Positions 54,174 through 63,297 of a DNA stretch of 64,000 bases are shown here, one piece after another. Position 1 is the first letter of the stretch. Each line of letters begins with the position of its first letter. Location of the stretch: NCBI RefSeq assembly GCF_025140835.1, contig NZ_CP081153.1, forward strand, positions 1,674,001 to 1,738,000. Direction: 5' to 3'. Source of the stretch: Aliiroseovarius sp. M344 (GTDB taxonomy: Bacteria; Pseudomonadota; Alphaproteobacteria; Rhodobacterales; Rhodobacteraceae). A program made the translations under genes and the position numbers. The notes under the pieces were generated by a model that was not told the origin of the DNA, searched no databases, and saw only the letters and a list, made by a program, of their open reading frames with translations.

Positions 54174-54826
54174 TCCCGGCCCTCTTCAAATTCAGCCTGC
54201 AACTTGCGGACATGGTTCAACAATCCCGGTTGCTGATTGCGCCGTTGACGGGTGGCCTCAACGATCGTGATCAGCCGGTTCGCTGTTTCCTCCAGATCAT
54301 CATTGATCAGAACATAATCGTAGCTGCCCCAATGACTGATTTCGTCCCAGCTTTTCTGCATCCGTTTGGCAATCGTGTCGGCGTCGTCCTGTCCTCGGCC
54401 CTCAAGACGCGCACGCAATTCTTTGATGGACGGCGGCAGGATGAAGATCGACAGAGAATGCGACGCGAGCGAGGAATTACGGATCTGCACTTCGCCTTGC
54501 CAATCCACGTCAAACAGAACGTCCCGACCGGTTTCAATCGCCTTGCGCACGGGTTCCGACGGTGAGCCATAGAAATTGCCGAAAACATGGGCGTGCTCCA
54601 GCATCTCGCCCTGAATGACCATGTCCTTGAACTTGGACTCGTCGACAAAATGGTAATGTTGTCCGTCAACTTCGCCATCACGCGGGGCGCGGGTGGTGGC
54701 GGACACCGAGAAACTCAGCGTTGGATCCCAGTCCATGAGCCGCCGCGCCAGCGTCGACTTGCCGGCCCCCGAGGGCGATGACAGGATGATAAGAAGTCCG
54801 CGTCGCTGATTGTCCGGGGCGCTCAT
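54170..54826 (-). CDS. gmk: Guanylate kinase
   Basis: Phosphorylates GMP to GDP. The 218-residue protein has the P-loop [36 protein letters not shown], the FGNFYGSP segment and [14 protein letters not shown]. It follows yicC by four bases and precedes the gamma-carbonic-anhydrase-like gene with overlap; a yicC-gmk pair is widespread in bacteria. Confidence 0.97.
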   Translation of the reverse strand: MSAPDNQRRGLLIILSSPSGAGKSTLARRLMDWDPTLSFSVSATTRAPRDGEVDGQHYHFVDESKFKDMVIQGEMLEHAHVFGNFYGSPSEPVRKAIETGRDVLFDVDWQGEVQIRNSSLASHSLSIFILPPSIKELRARLEGRGQDDADTIAKRMQKSWDEISHWGSYDYVLINDDLEETANRLITIVEATRQRRNQQPGLLNHVRKLQAEFEEGRE

Positions 54827-54830
54827 GTCA

Positions 54831-55724
54831 TTACTCCACGTTCTGAACCTGTTCGCGCATCTGATCGATGACGTGCTTCAGGTCAAGCCCAATGGCAGTC
54901 AGTTCTTTGAATTGTGCCTTGGAACACAAGGTGTTGGCCTCGCGATTGAACTCTTGCATCAGGAAATCCAACTTACGACCTACGGGCTGGTCCGAGGTCA
55001 GATGTTGTTTCGCAGCCTCGATATGAGCCTTCAACCGGTCGATTTCTTCGCGCACATCGGTTTTCACGGCAATCATGGCAAGTTCTTGCGCAACCCGGTC
55101 CGGGTCCGCGCCGTCGGTGTTGTCCATCACCCGCGACAGGGCATTTTGCAGGCCGTTGATCTGAGCATCCTGCCGCGCGTCCGCCAAAGCATCAGCGGCC
55201 GTGACCAGCCGCGACAACTCGTCAATCTGTTGTGACAGAATCCCAGCCAACGCGGCACCTTCATGGGCGCGAGAGGATTGGAATTGATCGACCAAAGGCT
55301 GCACCTGATCCATCAGAGCCGCCAACAGTGGGGCCGTGTCCTCTTCCGACATCACACGTTGCTCCAACACGCCACGCATGCTTGCAATATCAGTGGGTTG
55401 CACCGCTGCGACCCGCAAACCACGGGCTTCAGCTTCTGCAGAAATCGCAGCCAATTGGCCAAGCGCCGTCGCCAGCCCGTCGGGGTTGATGGACATCAGT
55501 CCCACGTCTTCGCGCCGGGCGATTTTAAGGCTGACAGTAACATTGCCACGCGCCACCGATGCCTTCAGGGCTTTGCGAAGCGCGTCCTCTAACCCATCCA
55601 GCCAGTCCGGCACTCGAATCTTGATGTCTAATCCGCGCGCATTGACCGATCGCAGGTCCCAAGACCAGCTGTATCCGGCTTCTTCTGTCGATGCGCTGGC
55701 AAAGCCTGTCATGGAATGTGGCAT
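54831..55724 (-). CDS. YicC/YloC-family endoribonuclease
   Basis: A 297-residue protein beginning [20 protein letters not shown] with the [18 protein letters not shown] segment and a C-terminal DUF1732-type part ending [20 protein letters not shown] and [16 protein letters not shown]. Relatives in E. coli and Bacillus are ring-forming endoribonucleases that degrade certain small RNAs. It heads the operon yicC-gmk-gamma-carbonic-anhydrase-like gene. Confidence 0.93.
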   Translation of the reverse strand: MPHSMTGFASASTEEAGYSWSWDLRSVNARGLDIKIRVPDWLDGLEDALRKALKASVARGNVTVSLKIARREDVGLMSINPDGLATALGQLAAISAEAEARGLRVAAVQPTDIASMRGVLEQRVMSEEDTAPLLAALMDQVQPLVDQFQSSRAHEGAALAGILSQQIDELSRLVTAADALADARQDAQINGLQNALSRVMDNTDGADPDRVAQELAMIAVKTDVREEIDRLKAHIEAAKQHLTSDQPVGRKLDFLMQEFNREANTLCSKAQFKELTAIGLDLKHVIDQMREQVQNVE

Positions 55725-55779
55725 GTAGAATTAACCATTTGCTAAGTTTTTATGCCAATTTCGTAAGGAATGTGACATA

Positions 55780-55794
55780 TTAAGAAATCACTAA
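55780..55794. promoter_or_regulatory. CtrA-box-like site upstream of the PAS-domain gene
   Basis: TTAA, seven bases, CTAA: seven of eight positions of the CtrA consensus, about 100 bases before the PAS-domain gene in an AT-rich region. Chance matches are common in such sequence, so the call is tentative. Confidence 0.3.
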
Positions 55795-55893
55795 GGAATA
55801 ACTTACTTATCGTTAACAAACGGTCACAATTTGAACAAGCTCGCTGGTTACATCCTAATTTATTAAAATCGTTTCAAAGTCTGGGACGCGAAA

Positions 55894-56766
55894 ATGAAAA
55901 TTGAGTATCTAAAAGATGGAAATGTTGTCGCTCTGGCCTCTGCCCGGCGCGACCGGAAATTTCCTGCCATCGCGCAGATTGAAGCCTATTGGCACGGGGT
56001 GCGGAACGGTCGATTGATGCCAACCCGCAGCGATGTTGATCCCCGCGGTATCGGCGAAAACCTGGCATTTGCTTTCATACTGGAACGTATCGCTCCGGGC
56101 CACGCGCGTATTCGACTGGCTGGCCAGCATGTCAGCGACATCCTATCGATGGAAGTGCGCGGTATGCCAATCAGTGCATTTTTTACACCGCAAGCCCGCA
56201 ATGAAGTGCAGGAAGCACTGGAGAGCGCATTTGAAATGCCCGCAGAGGTCAGCCTGACCCTGCGCAGTGAGGCTGGTATGTTCCAAAAACATCTGGATGC
56301 ACAGATGCTTTTGCTTCCGCTGAAAGATACTGAAGGCCGCGTGACACGGATGTTGGGCGCGCTTCAGGTCGACGGCAAATTGGCCCGCGGACCGCAACGG
56401 TTTGACGTAAGTCATCTTGAAGTTCGTCCGTTGACCGTCGACCAAACCGCAGCGCAGATCACCCGTGAAGCCGAACGTCGGCAGGAACGGGACATGAAGC
56501 GGCCGGGGTACTGGGATATGCGCGGTGCACCTGCCCGCGCGGCTGATGATGCCGATACGCGCGTGACCCGCGTTGATATCCGCCCCTCTTCCGCAACGCA
56601 AAACAGAAAGTCCGAAGGGCATATCATGAGCCCGTCTGGCCCAAGCGGCATTCCCGTGCCCGGCATGGCCGAATTGGCGGCAAGCTTTCATGGCACGCCA
56701 GAGCCAATGCGCGTCAACTCACCCAACCGACGCAGCGGTCACCTGAGGCTTGTGCCGCAGGATTGA
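55894..56766 (+). CDS. PAS_5-type PAS-domain protein
   Basis: A 290-residue soluble protein. Residues about 20-165 match the PAS_5 pattern of alphaproteobacteria: IEAYWHGVRNGRLMPTRSDV, LAFAFILERIAPGHARIRLA, GQHVSDILSMEVRGMPISAF and a final strand MLGALQVDGKLARGPQRF. The C-terminal 120 residues are charged, low in structure and end in GHLRLVPQD. No output domain is visible, so it probably passes a signal to a partner. A CtrA-like site upstream hints at cell-cycle-linked expression. It is monocistronic with a strong bidirectional terminator after it. Confidence 0.82.
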   Translation: MKIEYLKDGNVVALASARRDRKFPAIAQIEAYWHGVRNGRLMPTRSDVDPRGIGENLAFAFILERIAPGHARIRLAGQHVSDILSMEVRGMPISAFFTPQARNEVQEALESAFEMPAEVSLTLRSEAGMFQKHLDAQMLLLPLKDTEGRVTRMLGALQVDGKLARGPQRFDVSHLEVRPLTVDQTAAQITREAERRQERDMKRPGYWDMRGAPARAADDADTRVTRVDIRPSSATQNRKSEGHIMSPSGPSGIPVPGMAELAASFHGTPEPMRVNSPNRRSGHLRLVPQD

Positions 56767-56807
56767 AGTGTACTTGGCGGCAAACCTCACCACACAGGAC
56801 AGATAAC

Positions 56808-56838
56808 AAAAAACCCCGGCTTCATTGGCCGGGGTTTT
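56808..56838. terminator. Bidirectional terminator between the PAS gene and DAHP synthase
   Basis: CCCCGGC and GCCGGGG pair around a seven-base loop, flanked by a run of A residues on the left and TTTT on the right, so it can end transcription from both convergent genes. Confidence 0.9.
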
Positions 56839-56863
56839 CTGTTATCGACTAACGTCTGTGTGA

Positions 56864-58237
56864 TCAGCTGGCTTTGGCTGCCGCTGCATCGTCGCTGCGC
56901 ATCGAGGAAAGTTCCTCGGCCACCAAAAAGGCCAGTTCCAGCGATTGGCTGGCATTCAGGCGCGGATCGCAGGCTGTATGATAGCGATCAGACAGATCCT
57001 CGTCGGTGACAGCCCGCACACCGCCGGTGCATTCGGTCACATCGGCACCGGTCATCTCGAAATGCACACCACCGGGGATCGTGCCTTCCGATTTGTGAAC
57101 GCCAAAGAACTCCTGAACTTCTTTCAGCACCGCGTCAAATGGACGTGTTTTATAGCCTGTGGCCGACTTGATCGTGTTGCCGTGCATCGGATCACAAGAC
57201 CAAACAACATTCGCGCCTTCTTCTTTGACTGCCTGAATAAGACGCGGCAGATGTTCGGCAACTTTACCAGCGCCAAAGCGGGCAATCAGGGTCAGACGGC
57301 CCGCGTCATTGTTCGGGTTCAGTTTGTTCATCAGAACCTTCAGGTCTTCCGCAGTGGTCGTTGGACCACATTTGAGACCAATCGGGTTCACGACACCTCG
57401 ACAGAATTCGACATGCGCACCGTCGGGCTGACGGGTACGGTCGCCAATCCAGAGCATATGGCCAGAACCGGCAACGGTTTTACCCGTGGTCGAATCAAGA
57501 CGGGTCAAAGCCTCTTCGTATTCCAGCAGCAAACCTTCATGCGACGTGTAAAAATCCACCGTTTGCAGCGTGTGTGCCCGGTCACTGTCCACCCCAGCAG
57601 CGCGCATGAAGTCAAGCGTGTCCTGAATACGTTCAGCCATTTCGCGGTACTTCTCGGCCTCGTCGGATTCGGTGAACCCAAGGGTCCAGCTGTGCACCTT
57701 GTGTACATCGGCCAGACCACCTGTTGAAAATGCGCGCAACAGGTTCAGCGTCGCGGCCGCCTGTGTATAGGCCTGCAACATCTTTTGCGGGTCCGGGATG
57801 CGCGAGGCTTCGGTGAAATCAAGCTCATTGATGATGTCGCCGCGGTAGCTGGGCAGCTCTACCCCGCCTACGGTCTCTGTCGGCGCCGAGCGCGGTTTGG
57901 CAAATTGACCCGCCATGCGGCCAACTTTGATCACCGGCACTTTCGCACCGAAGGTCAGCACCATCGCCATCTGCAGCATCACTTTGAACGTGTCGCGAAT
58001 ACCGTCAGCCGAAAAATCCGAGAAACTTTCCGCGCAATCGCCACCCTGCAACAAAAAGGCCTCGCCGCGTGAGGCGCGCCCAAGCAGAGTCCTCAGGCGC
58101 ATCGCTTCTCCGGCAAAGACCAGCGGGGGATACTTTGCAAGCTGTGCCTCGACCTCAGCCAGCTTGGCTGCATCGGTGTAGTCAGGCATCTGCACCCGAG
58201 GCTTTTTGCGCCAGGTCGACTTGTCCCAATCCGTCAT
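56864..58237 (-). CDS. Class II (plant-type) 3-deoxy-7-phosphoheptulonate synthase
   Basis: Condenses PEP and erythrose 4-phosphate, the entry step of the shikimate pathway. The 457-residue length fits the class II group. Motifs: [12 protein letters not shown] at the N terminus, [33 protein letters not shown], then RVGVKCG-like [21 protein letters not shown] and [18 protein letters not shown] with metal-binding residues. It is transcribed alone, with hairpin CCCGC/GCGGG (58263-58276) in its leader. Confidence 0.96.
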   Translation of the reverse strand: MTDWDKSTWRKKPRVQMPDYTDAAKLAEVEAQLAKYPPLVFAGEAMRLRTLLGRASRGEAFLLQGGDCAESFSDFSADGIRDTFKVMLQMAMVLTFGAKVPVIKVGRMAGQFAKPRSAPTETVGGVELPSYRGDIINELDFTEASRIPDPQKMLQAYTQAAATLNLLRAFSTGGLADVHKVHSWTLGFTESDEAEKYREMAERIQDTLDFMRAAGVDSDRAHTLQTVDFYTSHEGLLLEYEEALTRLDSTTGKTVAGSGHMLWIGDRTRQPDGAHVEFCRGVVNPIGLKCGPTTTAEDLKVLMNKLNPNNDAGRLTLIARFGAGKVAEHLPRLIQAVKEEGANVVWSCDPMHGNTIKSATGYKTRPFDAVLKEVQEFFGVHKSEGTIPGGVHFEMTGADVTECTGGVRAVTDEDLSDRYHTACDPRLNASQSLELAFLVAEELSSMRSDDAAAAKAS

Positions 58238-58477
58238 GTCTTTGCTCCGTCAATCATAATGTCCCGCAGGTGCGGGTTTGGGGCCTTCCTTCTAGCGCGG
58301 TCAGCGCTAACGTGCAAATACAGTTATGTGACTGCTCTTTGGCGGGTTACAATCCAAAAGTGTCGGTCCTGAAACTATTGGTAAAACGGATAACCGTTTC
58401 GCCCTTGTCGCCGCCACACAAACCTGCTGTGGTCGCCGACAACCACAATGATACACCGCCCGGATGAGGTGACTCGG

Positions 58478-59467
58478 ATGACAGAACAATCAAAAACGAC
58501 TAACGCAGCGCCTCGCCGCTTCGTTTTTGTTCTGGTCGAAGGGTTTACGCTGCTCAGCTTCGCAGGAGCCGTTGACGCATTACGCATTGCCAACCGGGCG
58601 ACGGGGCGCCGACTGTATGACTGGACCATAATGGGCGAAGGTGGCCAGACAGCTACCTCCTCTGCCGGACCATCCTTCAAGCTGGACGGCGACTTAGGCG
58701 AACTGCGGCGCGACGATACCGTTATTATCTGCTCAGGCGTCGACGTTCAGACCCATTGTTCACAGAAACTGTTGAACTGGCTCAGGCGCGAAGCGCGGCG
58801 CGGCGTGCAGGTGGCGGGGCTGTGCACGGCTGCACATGTCATTGCCAAAGCCGGGCTGTTAAATGACAAACGGGCCACCATCCACTGGGAAAATCATGAC
58901 AGCTTTTCCGAGGCTTTTGACGAGGTGGAACTGACCAAGCGCATTTTCGTTATTGACGGTAACATCATGACGGCTGCGGGTGGAACATCGTCGATCGACC
59001 TGATGCTGAAACTCATCGCAGACGATCATGGCGAGGACGTCGCAAACATCGTCGCCGATCAGCAGATATACACTTCAATCAGAACCGACCGCGACACACA
59101 GCGCCTGTCTGTACCAACCCGAATTGGCGTGCGCCATCCAAAGCTTAGCGACGTGATCCAGAAGATGGAGGCCAATATCGAAGAACCGATTTCGCCGTCT
59201 ATCCTTGCCTCTGATGTCGGGATGTCCACACGGCAGCTGGAACGGCTGTTCCGGCGCTATCTGAACAGGTCGCCCAAACGGTATTACATGGAACTGCGTC
59301 TGCAAAAAGCGCGCAACCTGCTGATGCAGACCGATATGAGCGTGATCAACGTGGCGCTGGCCTGCGGTTTTTCCAGCCCATCGCATTTTTCAAAATGCTA
59401 TCGGTCGCATTATGATACCACGCCATATCGCGAGCGTGGCAGCCATGCAGGCAAATCCGAAGTATGA
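58478..59467 (+). CDS. GlxA-family transcriptional regulator
   Basis: A 329-residue regulator with an N-terminal DJ-1/PfpI-like domain (about 15-190: FVFVLVEGFTLLSFAGAVDA, VQVAGLCTAAHVIAKAGLL, TAAGGTSSIDLMLKLI) and a C-terminal AraC domain (ILASDVGMSTRQLERLFRRY, INVALACGFSSPSHFSKCYR). The usual nucleophile Cys of the PfpI fold is kept in GLCTAAH, but GlxA proteins act as sensors. Relatives regulate carnitine, betaine or arginine catabolism. The start follows GAGGTG. Its stop overlaps the GNAT gene by four bases. Confidence 0.9.
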   Translation: MTEQSKTTNAAPRRFVFVLVEGFTLLSFAGAVDALRIANRATGRRLYDWTIMGEGGQTATSSAGPSFKLDGDLGELRRDDTVIICSGVDVQTHCSQKLLNWLRREARRGVQVAGLCTAAHVIAKAGLLNDKRATIHWENHDSFSEAFDEVELTKRIFVIDGNIMTAAGGTSSIDLMLKLIADDHGEDVANIVADQQIYTSIRTDRDTQRLSVPTRIGVRHPKLSDVIQKMEANIEEPISPSILASDVGMSTRQLERLFRRYLNRSPKRYYMELRLQKARNLLMQTDMSVINVALACGFSSPSHFSKCYRSHYDTTPYRERGSHAGKSEV

Positions 59468-59970
59468 TCACGACCGAGCGCTTGCGGTTGAGGCCAGCTG
59501 AACCCGGTGATTTGGCAGACCTACACGCAGTGTTCGCGCACCCAGCCGCAATGCGGTATTGGAGCCACGAAACGCACGAGACCATCGCCCAGACGCAAGC
59601 AACGCTTGACGGTATGATGGAGTCCTTTGACCAGACCGGTCTTGAGCTGGTGATCCAAAGGGACGGTACTGTCGTTGGCAAAGCCGGGCTGTGGCGGATG
59701 GCTGAGATCGGATATATTCTGCACCCCGACCACTGGGGGCAGGGCCTGGCGCGCGAAGCACTGCTTGAGATCATCGCTGCAGCCTGGCGCACCCATCCCG
59801 AACTGGCCCAGATCACGGCCGAGATTGATCCTCGCAATCAAGCCTCGATCAGATTGCTCACCCATCTGGGCTTTGCGCTAACCCATTCAGACAGCCGAAC
59901 CCTACACGTCTATGGCGAATGGTGCGACAGCGACTTCTATGCCTTGCCCCGGCCTGCGCATTCTCGGTGA
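59464..59970 (+). CDS. GNAT-family N-acetyltransferase
   Basis: A 168-residue acetyltransferase of the RimJ/RimL-like type: TTERLRLRPAEPGDLADLHAV at the N terminus, EIGYILHPDHWGQGLAREAL as the acetyl-CoA loop (motif A), and a C-terminal RNQASIRLLTHLGFALTHSD with the typical N-x-x-S-I-R-L. The substrate is unknown. It overlaps the GlxA-type regulator by four bases, so the two are translated together. Confidence 0.9.
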   Translation: MITTERLRLRPAEPGDLADLHAVFAHPAAMRYWSHETHETIAQTQATLDGMMESFDQTGLELVIQRDGTVVGKAGLWRMAEIGYILHPDHWGQGLAREALLEIIAAAWRTHPELAQITAEIDPRNQASIRLLTHLGFALTHSDSRTLHVYGEWCDSDFYALPRPAHSR

Positions 59971-60072
59971 TTTTCCGCGCGCTTTTTGGTGGTTAACGCA
60001 GCTTCTCGCTTTTCTTTTCCACAAGGCTTGCCTAGGCTCCGCTGCAGAAATTTCCAATTGGGAGAACAAAAA

Positions 60073-61254
60073 ATGAAAAAACTTCTTATGGCAACTGCGG
60101 CCACAGCACTCGTAGGCAGCGCGGCTTATGCAGATAGCATCAAAATTGGCACTATTCTGGGCTATACCGGTCCGATTGAAAGCCTGACACCGCATATGGC
60201 GGGTGGTGCCGAGCTGGCGATGGAAGAGGTTTCGGCCTCGGGTTTGTTGCTGGGCGGCATGACCGTGGAAAGCATTCGTGCTGATTCGACCTGTGTAGAC
60301 AGCGCGGCGGCCACGGCTGCAGCCGAGAAACTGATCACCGGCGACGGCGTCAAAGGCCTGATGGGTCCAGATTGCTCGGGCGTGACGGGTGCGGTTCTGG
60401 CCAATGTTGCGCTGCCCAACGGTATCGTCATGATCTCCCCCTCGGCGACCTCTCCGGGCCTGTCGACTGCCGAAGATAACGGCCTGTTCTTCCGCACCGC
60501 GCCGTCAGATGCCCGCCAGTCAGACATCATGGCGCAAATCCTGCGTGAAAACGGCACCGAGTCGGTTGCTGTGACCTATACCAACAACGACTATGGCAAA
60601 GGCATGGCCGACGCGTTCAAAGCGGCGTTTGAAGCTGCTGGCGGCACCGTGACCATCGTTGCAGCCCACGAAGACGGCAAAGCGGACTACACCGCAGAGG
60701 TTGGCGCACTGGCTTCCGCCGGCGGCGACGTGCTGGTTGTTGCGGGTTATGTTGACCAAGGCGGTGCCGGCATCGTGCGCGGCGCTCTGGATACCGGCGC
60801 GTTTGACACCTTCCACTTCCCTGACGGCATGATCGGTTCGAACCTCGAAGCCAACTTCGGCAGCGAGATTGACGGATCGTCCGGTCAGGTTCCCGGAACC
60901 GACAGCGAAGGCGCTGCAACTTTTGCCGAGATGGTTGGCGACAAGTTCGACGTAACTTCACCCTATACCGGTGAAAGCTATGACGCCGCTGCCCTTCTGA
61001 TGCTGGCGATGCAGGCTGCTGGTTCGGCTGAACCAAGCGATTATGCCTCGAAAGTCGAGATGGTTGCCAATGCTCCCGGCGAGCAAATCTTCCCGGGTGA
61101 GCTGGCCAAAGGTCTGCAAATCCTCGCGGATGGTGGCGACATCGACTATGTCGGCGCGACAGCTGTGGAGTTCGTGAACGGTGGCGAAGCCGCTGGGTCT
61201 TACCGCCAGATCAAGATCGAAGACGGCAAGATGATGACGGTTCAATACCGCTGA
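60073..61254 (+). CDS. Branched-chain-amino-acid-type ABC transporter, substrate-binding protein
   Basis: A 393-residue periplasmic receptor (Peripla_BP_6 fold) with signal peptide MKKLLMATAATALVGSAAYA. Family features: IKIGTILGYTGPIESLTPHM, GAELAMEEVSASGLLLGG, LMGPDCSGVTGAVLANVA, VAVTYTNNDYGKGMADAFKA. The sequence SPYTGESYDAAALLMLAMQA marks the C-terminal lobe. Ligands in this family range from Leu/Ile/Val to amides and aromatic acids, so the substrate is not fixed by sequence. It is followed by a hairpin and then the ATPase genes. Confidence 0.93.
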   Translation: MKKLLMATAATALVGSAAYADSIKIGTILGYTGPIESLTPHMAGGAELAMEEVSASGLLLGGMTVESIRADSTCVDSAAATAAAEKLITGDGVKGLMGPDCSGVTGAVLANVALPNGIVMISPSATSPGLSTAEDNGLFFRTAPSDARQSDIMAQILRENGTESVAVTYTNNDYGKGMADAFKAAFEAAGGTVTIVAAHEDGKADYTAEVGALASAGGDVLVVAGYVDQGGAGIVRGALDTGAFDTFHFPDGMIGSNLEANFGSEIDGSSGQVPGTDSEGAATFAEMVGDKFDVTSPYTGESYDAAALLMLAMQAAGSAEPSDYASKVEMVANAPGEQIFPGELAKGLQILADGGDIDYVGATAVEFVNGGEAAGSYRQIKIEDGKMMTVQYR

Positions 61255-61276
61255 TCAACGCCTGACAAATTGAGGA

Positions 61277-61303
61277 GCAGCCCGGATTTTTCCGGGCTGT
61301 TTC
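61277..61303 (+). terminator. Intercistronic hairpin after the binding-protein gene
   Basis: CAGCCCGGA and TCCGGGCTG form a perfect nine-base-pair stem around TTTT, followed by GTTTCC. It lies about 25 bases after the stop and 45 bases before the ATPase gene, and likely acts as a partial terminator that raises the amount of binding protein. Confidence 0.75.
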
Positions 61304-61346
61304 CGTAAGTTATGCAGCCAACTTAAGGTTGCGGGAGGGGGCAAAT

Positions 61347-62129
61347 ATGATCGTCATTGAAGACGTTCACAAGCATTTCGGCGGCTTTCATGCTGTGGAT
61401 GGCGCGACAATGCGGATCGAGGAACGCTCGATCACCGGATTGATCGGCCCCAACGGCGCGGGCAAGACGACCTTGTTCAACGTGATTGCTGGGGTGTTAC
61501 AGCCGACATCAGGCCGTATCACGATGGCGGGCGAAGACATCACGGGCCTGCCTCCACATGAACTGTTTCACAAAGGTTTGCTTCGCACCTTTCAGATTGC
61601 CCATGAGTTTGGGTCGATGACCTGCCGCGAGAACCTGATGATGGTGCCCGGCGGTCAAACGGGCGAGAACCTGTGGGACACGTGGTTTGGGCGCAAACGC
61701 ATCGCGGATCAAGAACGCGCCCTGCGCGCCAAGGCAGATGAAGTCCTTGAATTCCTGACGATTTCCCACATCGCGGACCTGCGGGCGGGCGAAATCTCGG
61801 GCGGTCAGAAAAAGCTTCTGGAGCTTGGTCGCACCATGATGGTTGACGCCAAGATTGTGTTTCTGGACGAGGTTGGCGCCGGTGTGAACCGCACGTTGCT
61901 TTATACAATCGCCGACGCCATCAAACGCCTGAACGAAGAGCGCGGCTATACATTTGTCGTGATCGAACACGATATGGATTTCATCGAACGGCTCTGCGAT
62001 CCCGTGATTTGTATGGCGGAAGGCAAAGTGCTTGCCGAAGGCACGCTGGCCGAGATCAAAGCCAACGAACAGGTGATCGAGGCTTATCTGGGCACCGGCC
62101 TGAAAAACAAAGAGATGGTGGGCGCATGA
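61347..62129 (+). CDS. livG: ABC transporter ATP-binding protein, LivG type
   Basis: A 260-residue ATPase: Walker A GPNGAGKTTLFNVIAG, the LivG-typical RTFQIAHEF segment, signature ISGGQKKLLELGRTMM, Walker B IVFLDEVGAGVN and switch His in VIEHDMDFIERLCD. The Walker B Asp-Glu is followed by Val instead of the usual Pro. The start ATG has GGGAGGGGG upstream. It overlaps the livF start by four bases. Confidence 0.92.
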   Translation: MIVIEDVHKHFGGFHAVDGATMRIEERSITGLIGPNGAGKTTLFNVIAGVLQPTSGRITMAGEDITGLPPHELFHKGLLRTFQIAHEFGSMTCRENLMMVPGGQTGENLWDTWFGRKRIADQERALRAKADEVLEFLTISHIADLRAGEISGGQKKLLELGRTMMVDAKIVFLDEVGAGVNRTLLYTIADAIKRLNEERGYTFVVIEHDMDFIERLCDPVICMAEGKVLAEGTLAEIKANEQVIEAYLGTGLKNKEMVGA

Positions 62130-62953
62130 GCCAGAACCCCTATCAGGACGTGCGCGGCAACAAGGATGCCTCGATCGTCAATCCAAAAGGTCAGGGTACA
62201 TTAATCCCGGCCACCGGCACCGCCCACCAGATGCACACCGGCGATGCGTTTCTGATCGGCGATAGCATGACAGGTGGGTATGGCAAGAGCGGCCCCGACA
62301 TCCTGCATGACTGTACGATCGCGGTCGGCAAAGGCGAGATCGCAGTGATCGTCGGCCCAAATGGCGCGGGCAAATCGACGGGTATGAAAGCCATGTTCGG
62401 AATGCTGAACCTGCGACAGGGCTCGGTCCGGCTGGATGGTGAGGACATCACCGACCTCAGCCCACAAGCGCGGGTCCGCAAGGGTATGGGGTTCGTGCCG
62501 CAAAACCAAAACATCTTCACCTCGATGACGGTGCGCGAAAACCTTGAGATGGGCGCGTTTATCCGTGAAGACGATATTTCGGAAACGATGGCGCAAGTCT
62601 TTGAATTATTTCCGATCTTGCATGACAAACGCAACCAGGCGGCGGGCGAATTGTCCGGCGGACAGCGGCAACAGGTGGCCGTCGGCCGCGCGCTTATGAC
62701 CAAACCCAAAGTGTTGATGCTGGACGAACCGACCGCGGGCGTCAGCCCCATCGTGATGGACGAGCTTTTTGACCGGATCATCGAGGTCGCACGCACCGGT
62801 ATTTCGATCCTGATGGTCGAACAAAATGCCCGCCAAGCGCTTGAAATCGCAGACAAAGGCTATGTGCTGGTGCAGGGGGCCAACGCGCATACCGGCACAG
62901 GCAAAGAGCTTCTGGCAGACCCCGAAGTGCGCAAATCGTTTTTGGGGGGCTGA
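62126..62953 (+). CDS. livF: ABC transporter ATP-binding protein, LivF type
   Basis: A 275-residue ATPase: Walker A GPNGAGKSTGMKAMFG, MGFVPQNQNIFTSMTVRENL, signature LSGGQRQQVAVGRALM, Walker B VLMLDEPTAGVSP and MVEQNARQALEIAD, the LivF-type H-loop region. About 50 residues precede the first strand, longer than in E. coli LivF, and include a glycine-rich YGKSGPDIL segment. The ATG overlaps the livG stop by four bases. Confidence 0.92.
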   Translation: MSQNPYQDVRGNKDASIVNPKGQGTLIPATGTAHQMHTGDAFLIGDSMTGGYGKSGPDILHDCTIAVGKGEIAVIVGPNGAGKSTGMKAMFGMLNLRQGSVRLDGEDITDLSPQARVRKGMGFVPQNQNIFTSMTVRENLEMGAFIREDDISETMAQVFELFPILHDKRNQAAGELSGGQRQQVAVGRALMTKPKVLMLDEPTAGVSPIVMDELFDRIIEVARTGISILMVEQNARQALEIADKGYVLVQGANAHTGTGKELLADPEVRKSFLGG

Positions 62954-62955
62954 GC

Positions 62956-63297
62956 ATGTATCGTTTCGCAATATCCGCCGCTTTCGCCAGCCTGATCGCC
63001 CTGCCCGTCTTCGCACAGGATTGCACGTTTACCACCGAATGTTTTGAGGCCGAGCCGTGCCAAGACACAAGCTTTTCGTTAAGCGCGCAGCTTGGCGAGG
63101 CGAAACTGGTCACTGATTTTGGCGACCTTACCGTCGTCGGCGTAAAGTCCGAAGCGCCGCTGACCACAGTATTTGCCACCGGCGAAGGCGCTGAATACCT
63201 GCTGTCGCGTACCGCAAACGCCGCGCGCTTCACAGCCCATTCCAACGACGGACCCACGTCGATCACCTATATCGGCACCTGTGAGGGAGAGTTCTGA
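62956..63297 (+). CDS. Small exported protein inside the liv operon
   Basis: A 113-residue protein with signal peptide MYRFAISAAFASLIALPVFA. The mature part has four cysteines, three of them clustered (DCTFTTECFEAEPCQD) and one near the C terminus (GTCEGEF), suggesting disulfides, and otherwise beta-strand-like sequence. No family recognised. It starts two bases after livF and its stop overlaps the permease start by one base, so it is fully within the operon and probably made with the transporter; its role is unknown. Confidence 0.75.
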   Translation: MYRFAISAAFASLIALPVFAQDCTFTTECFEAEPCQDTSFSLSAQLGEAKLVTDFGDLTVVGVKSEAPLTTVFATGEGAEYLLSRTANAARFTAHSNDGPTSITYIGTCEGEF

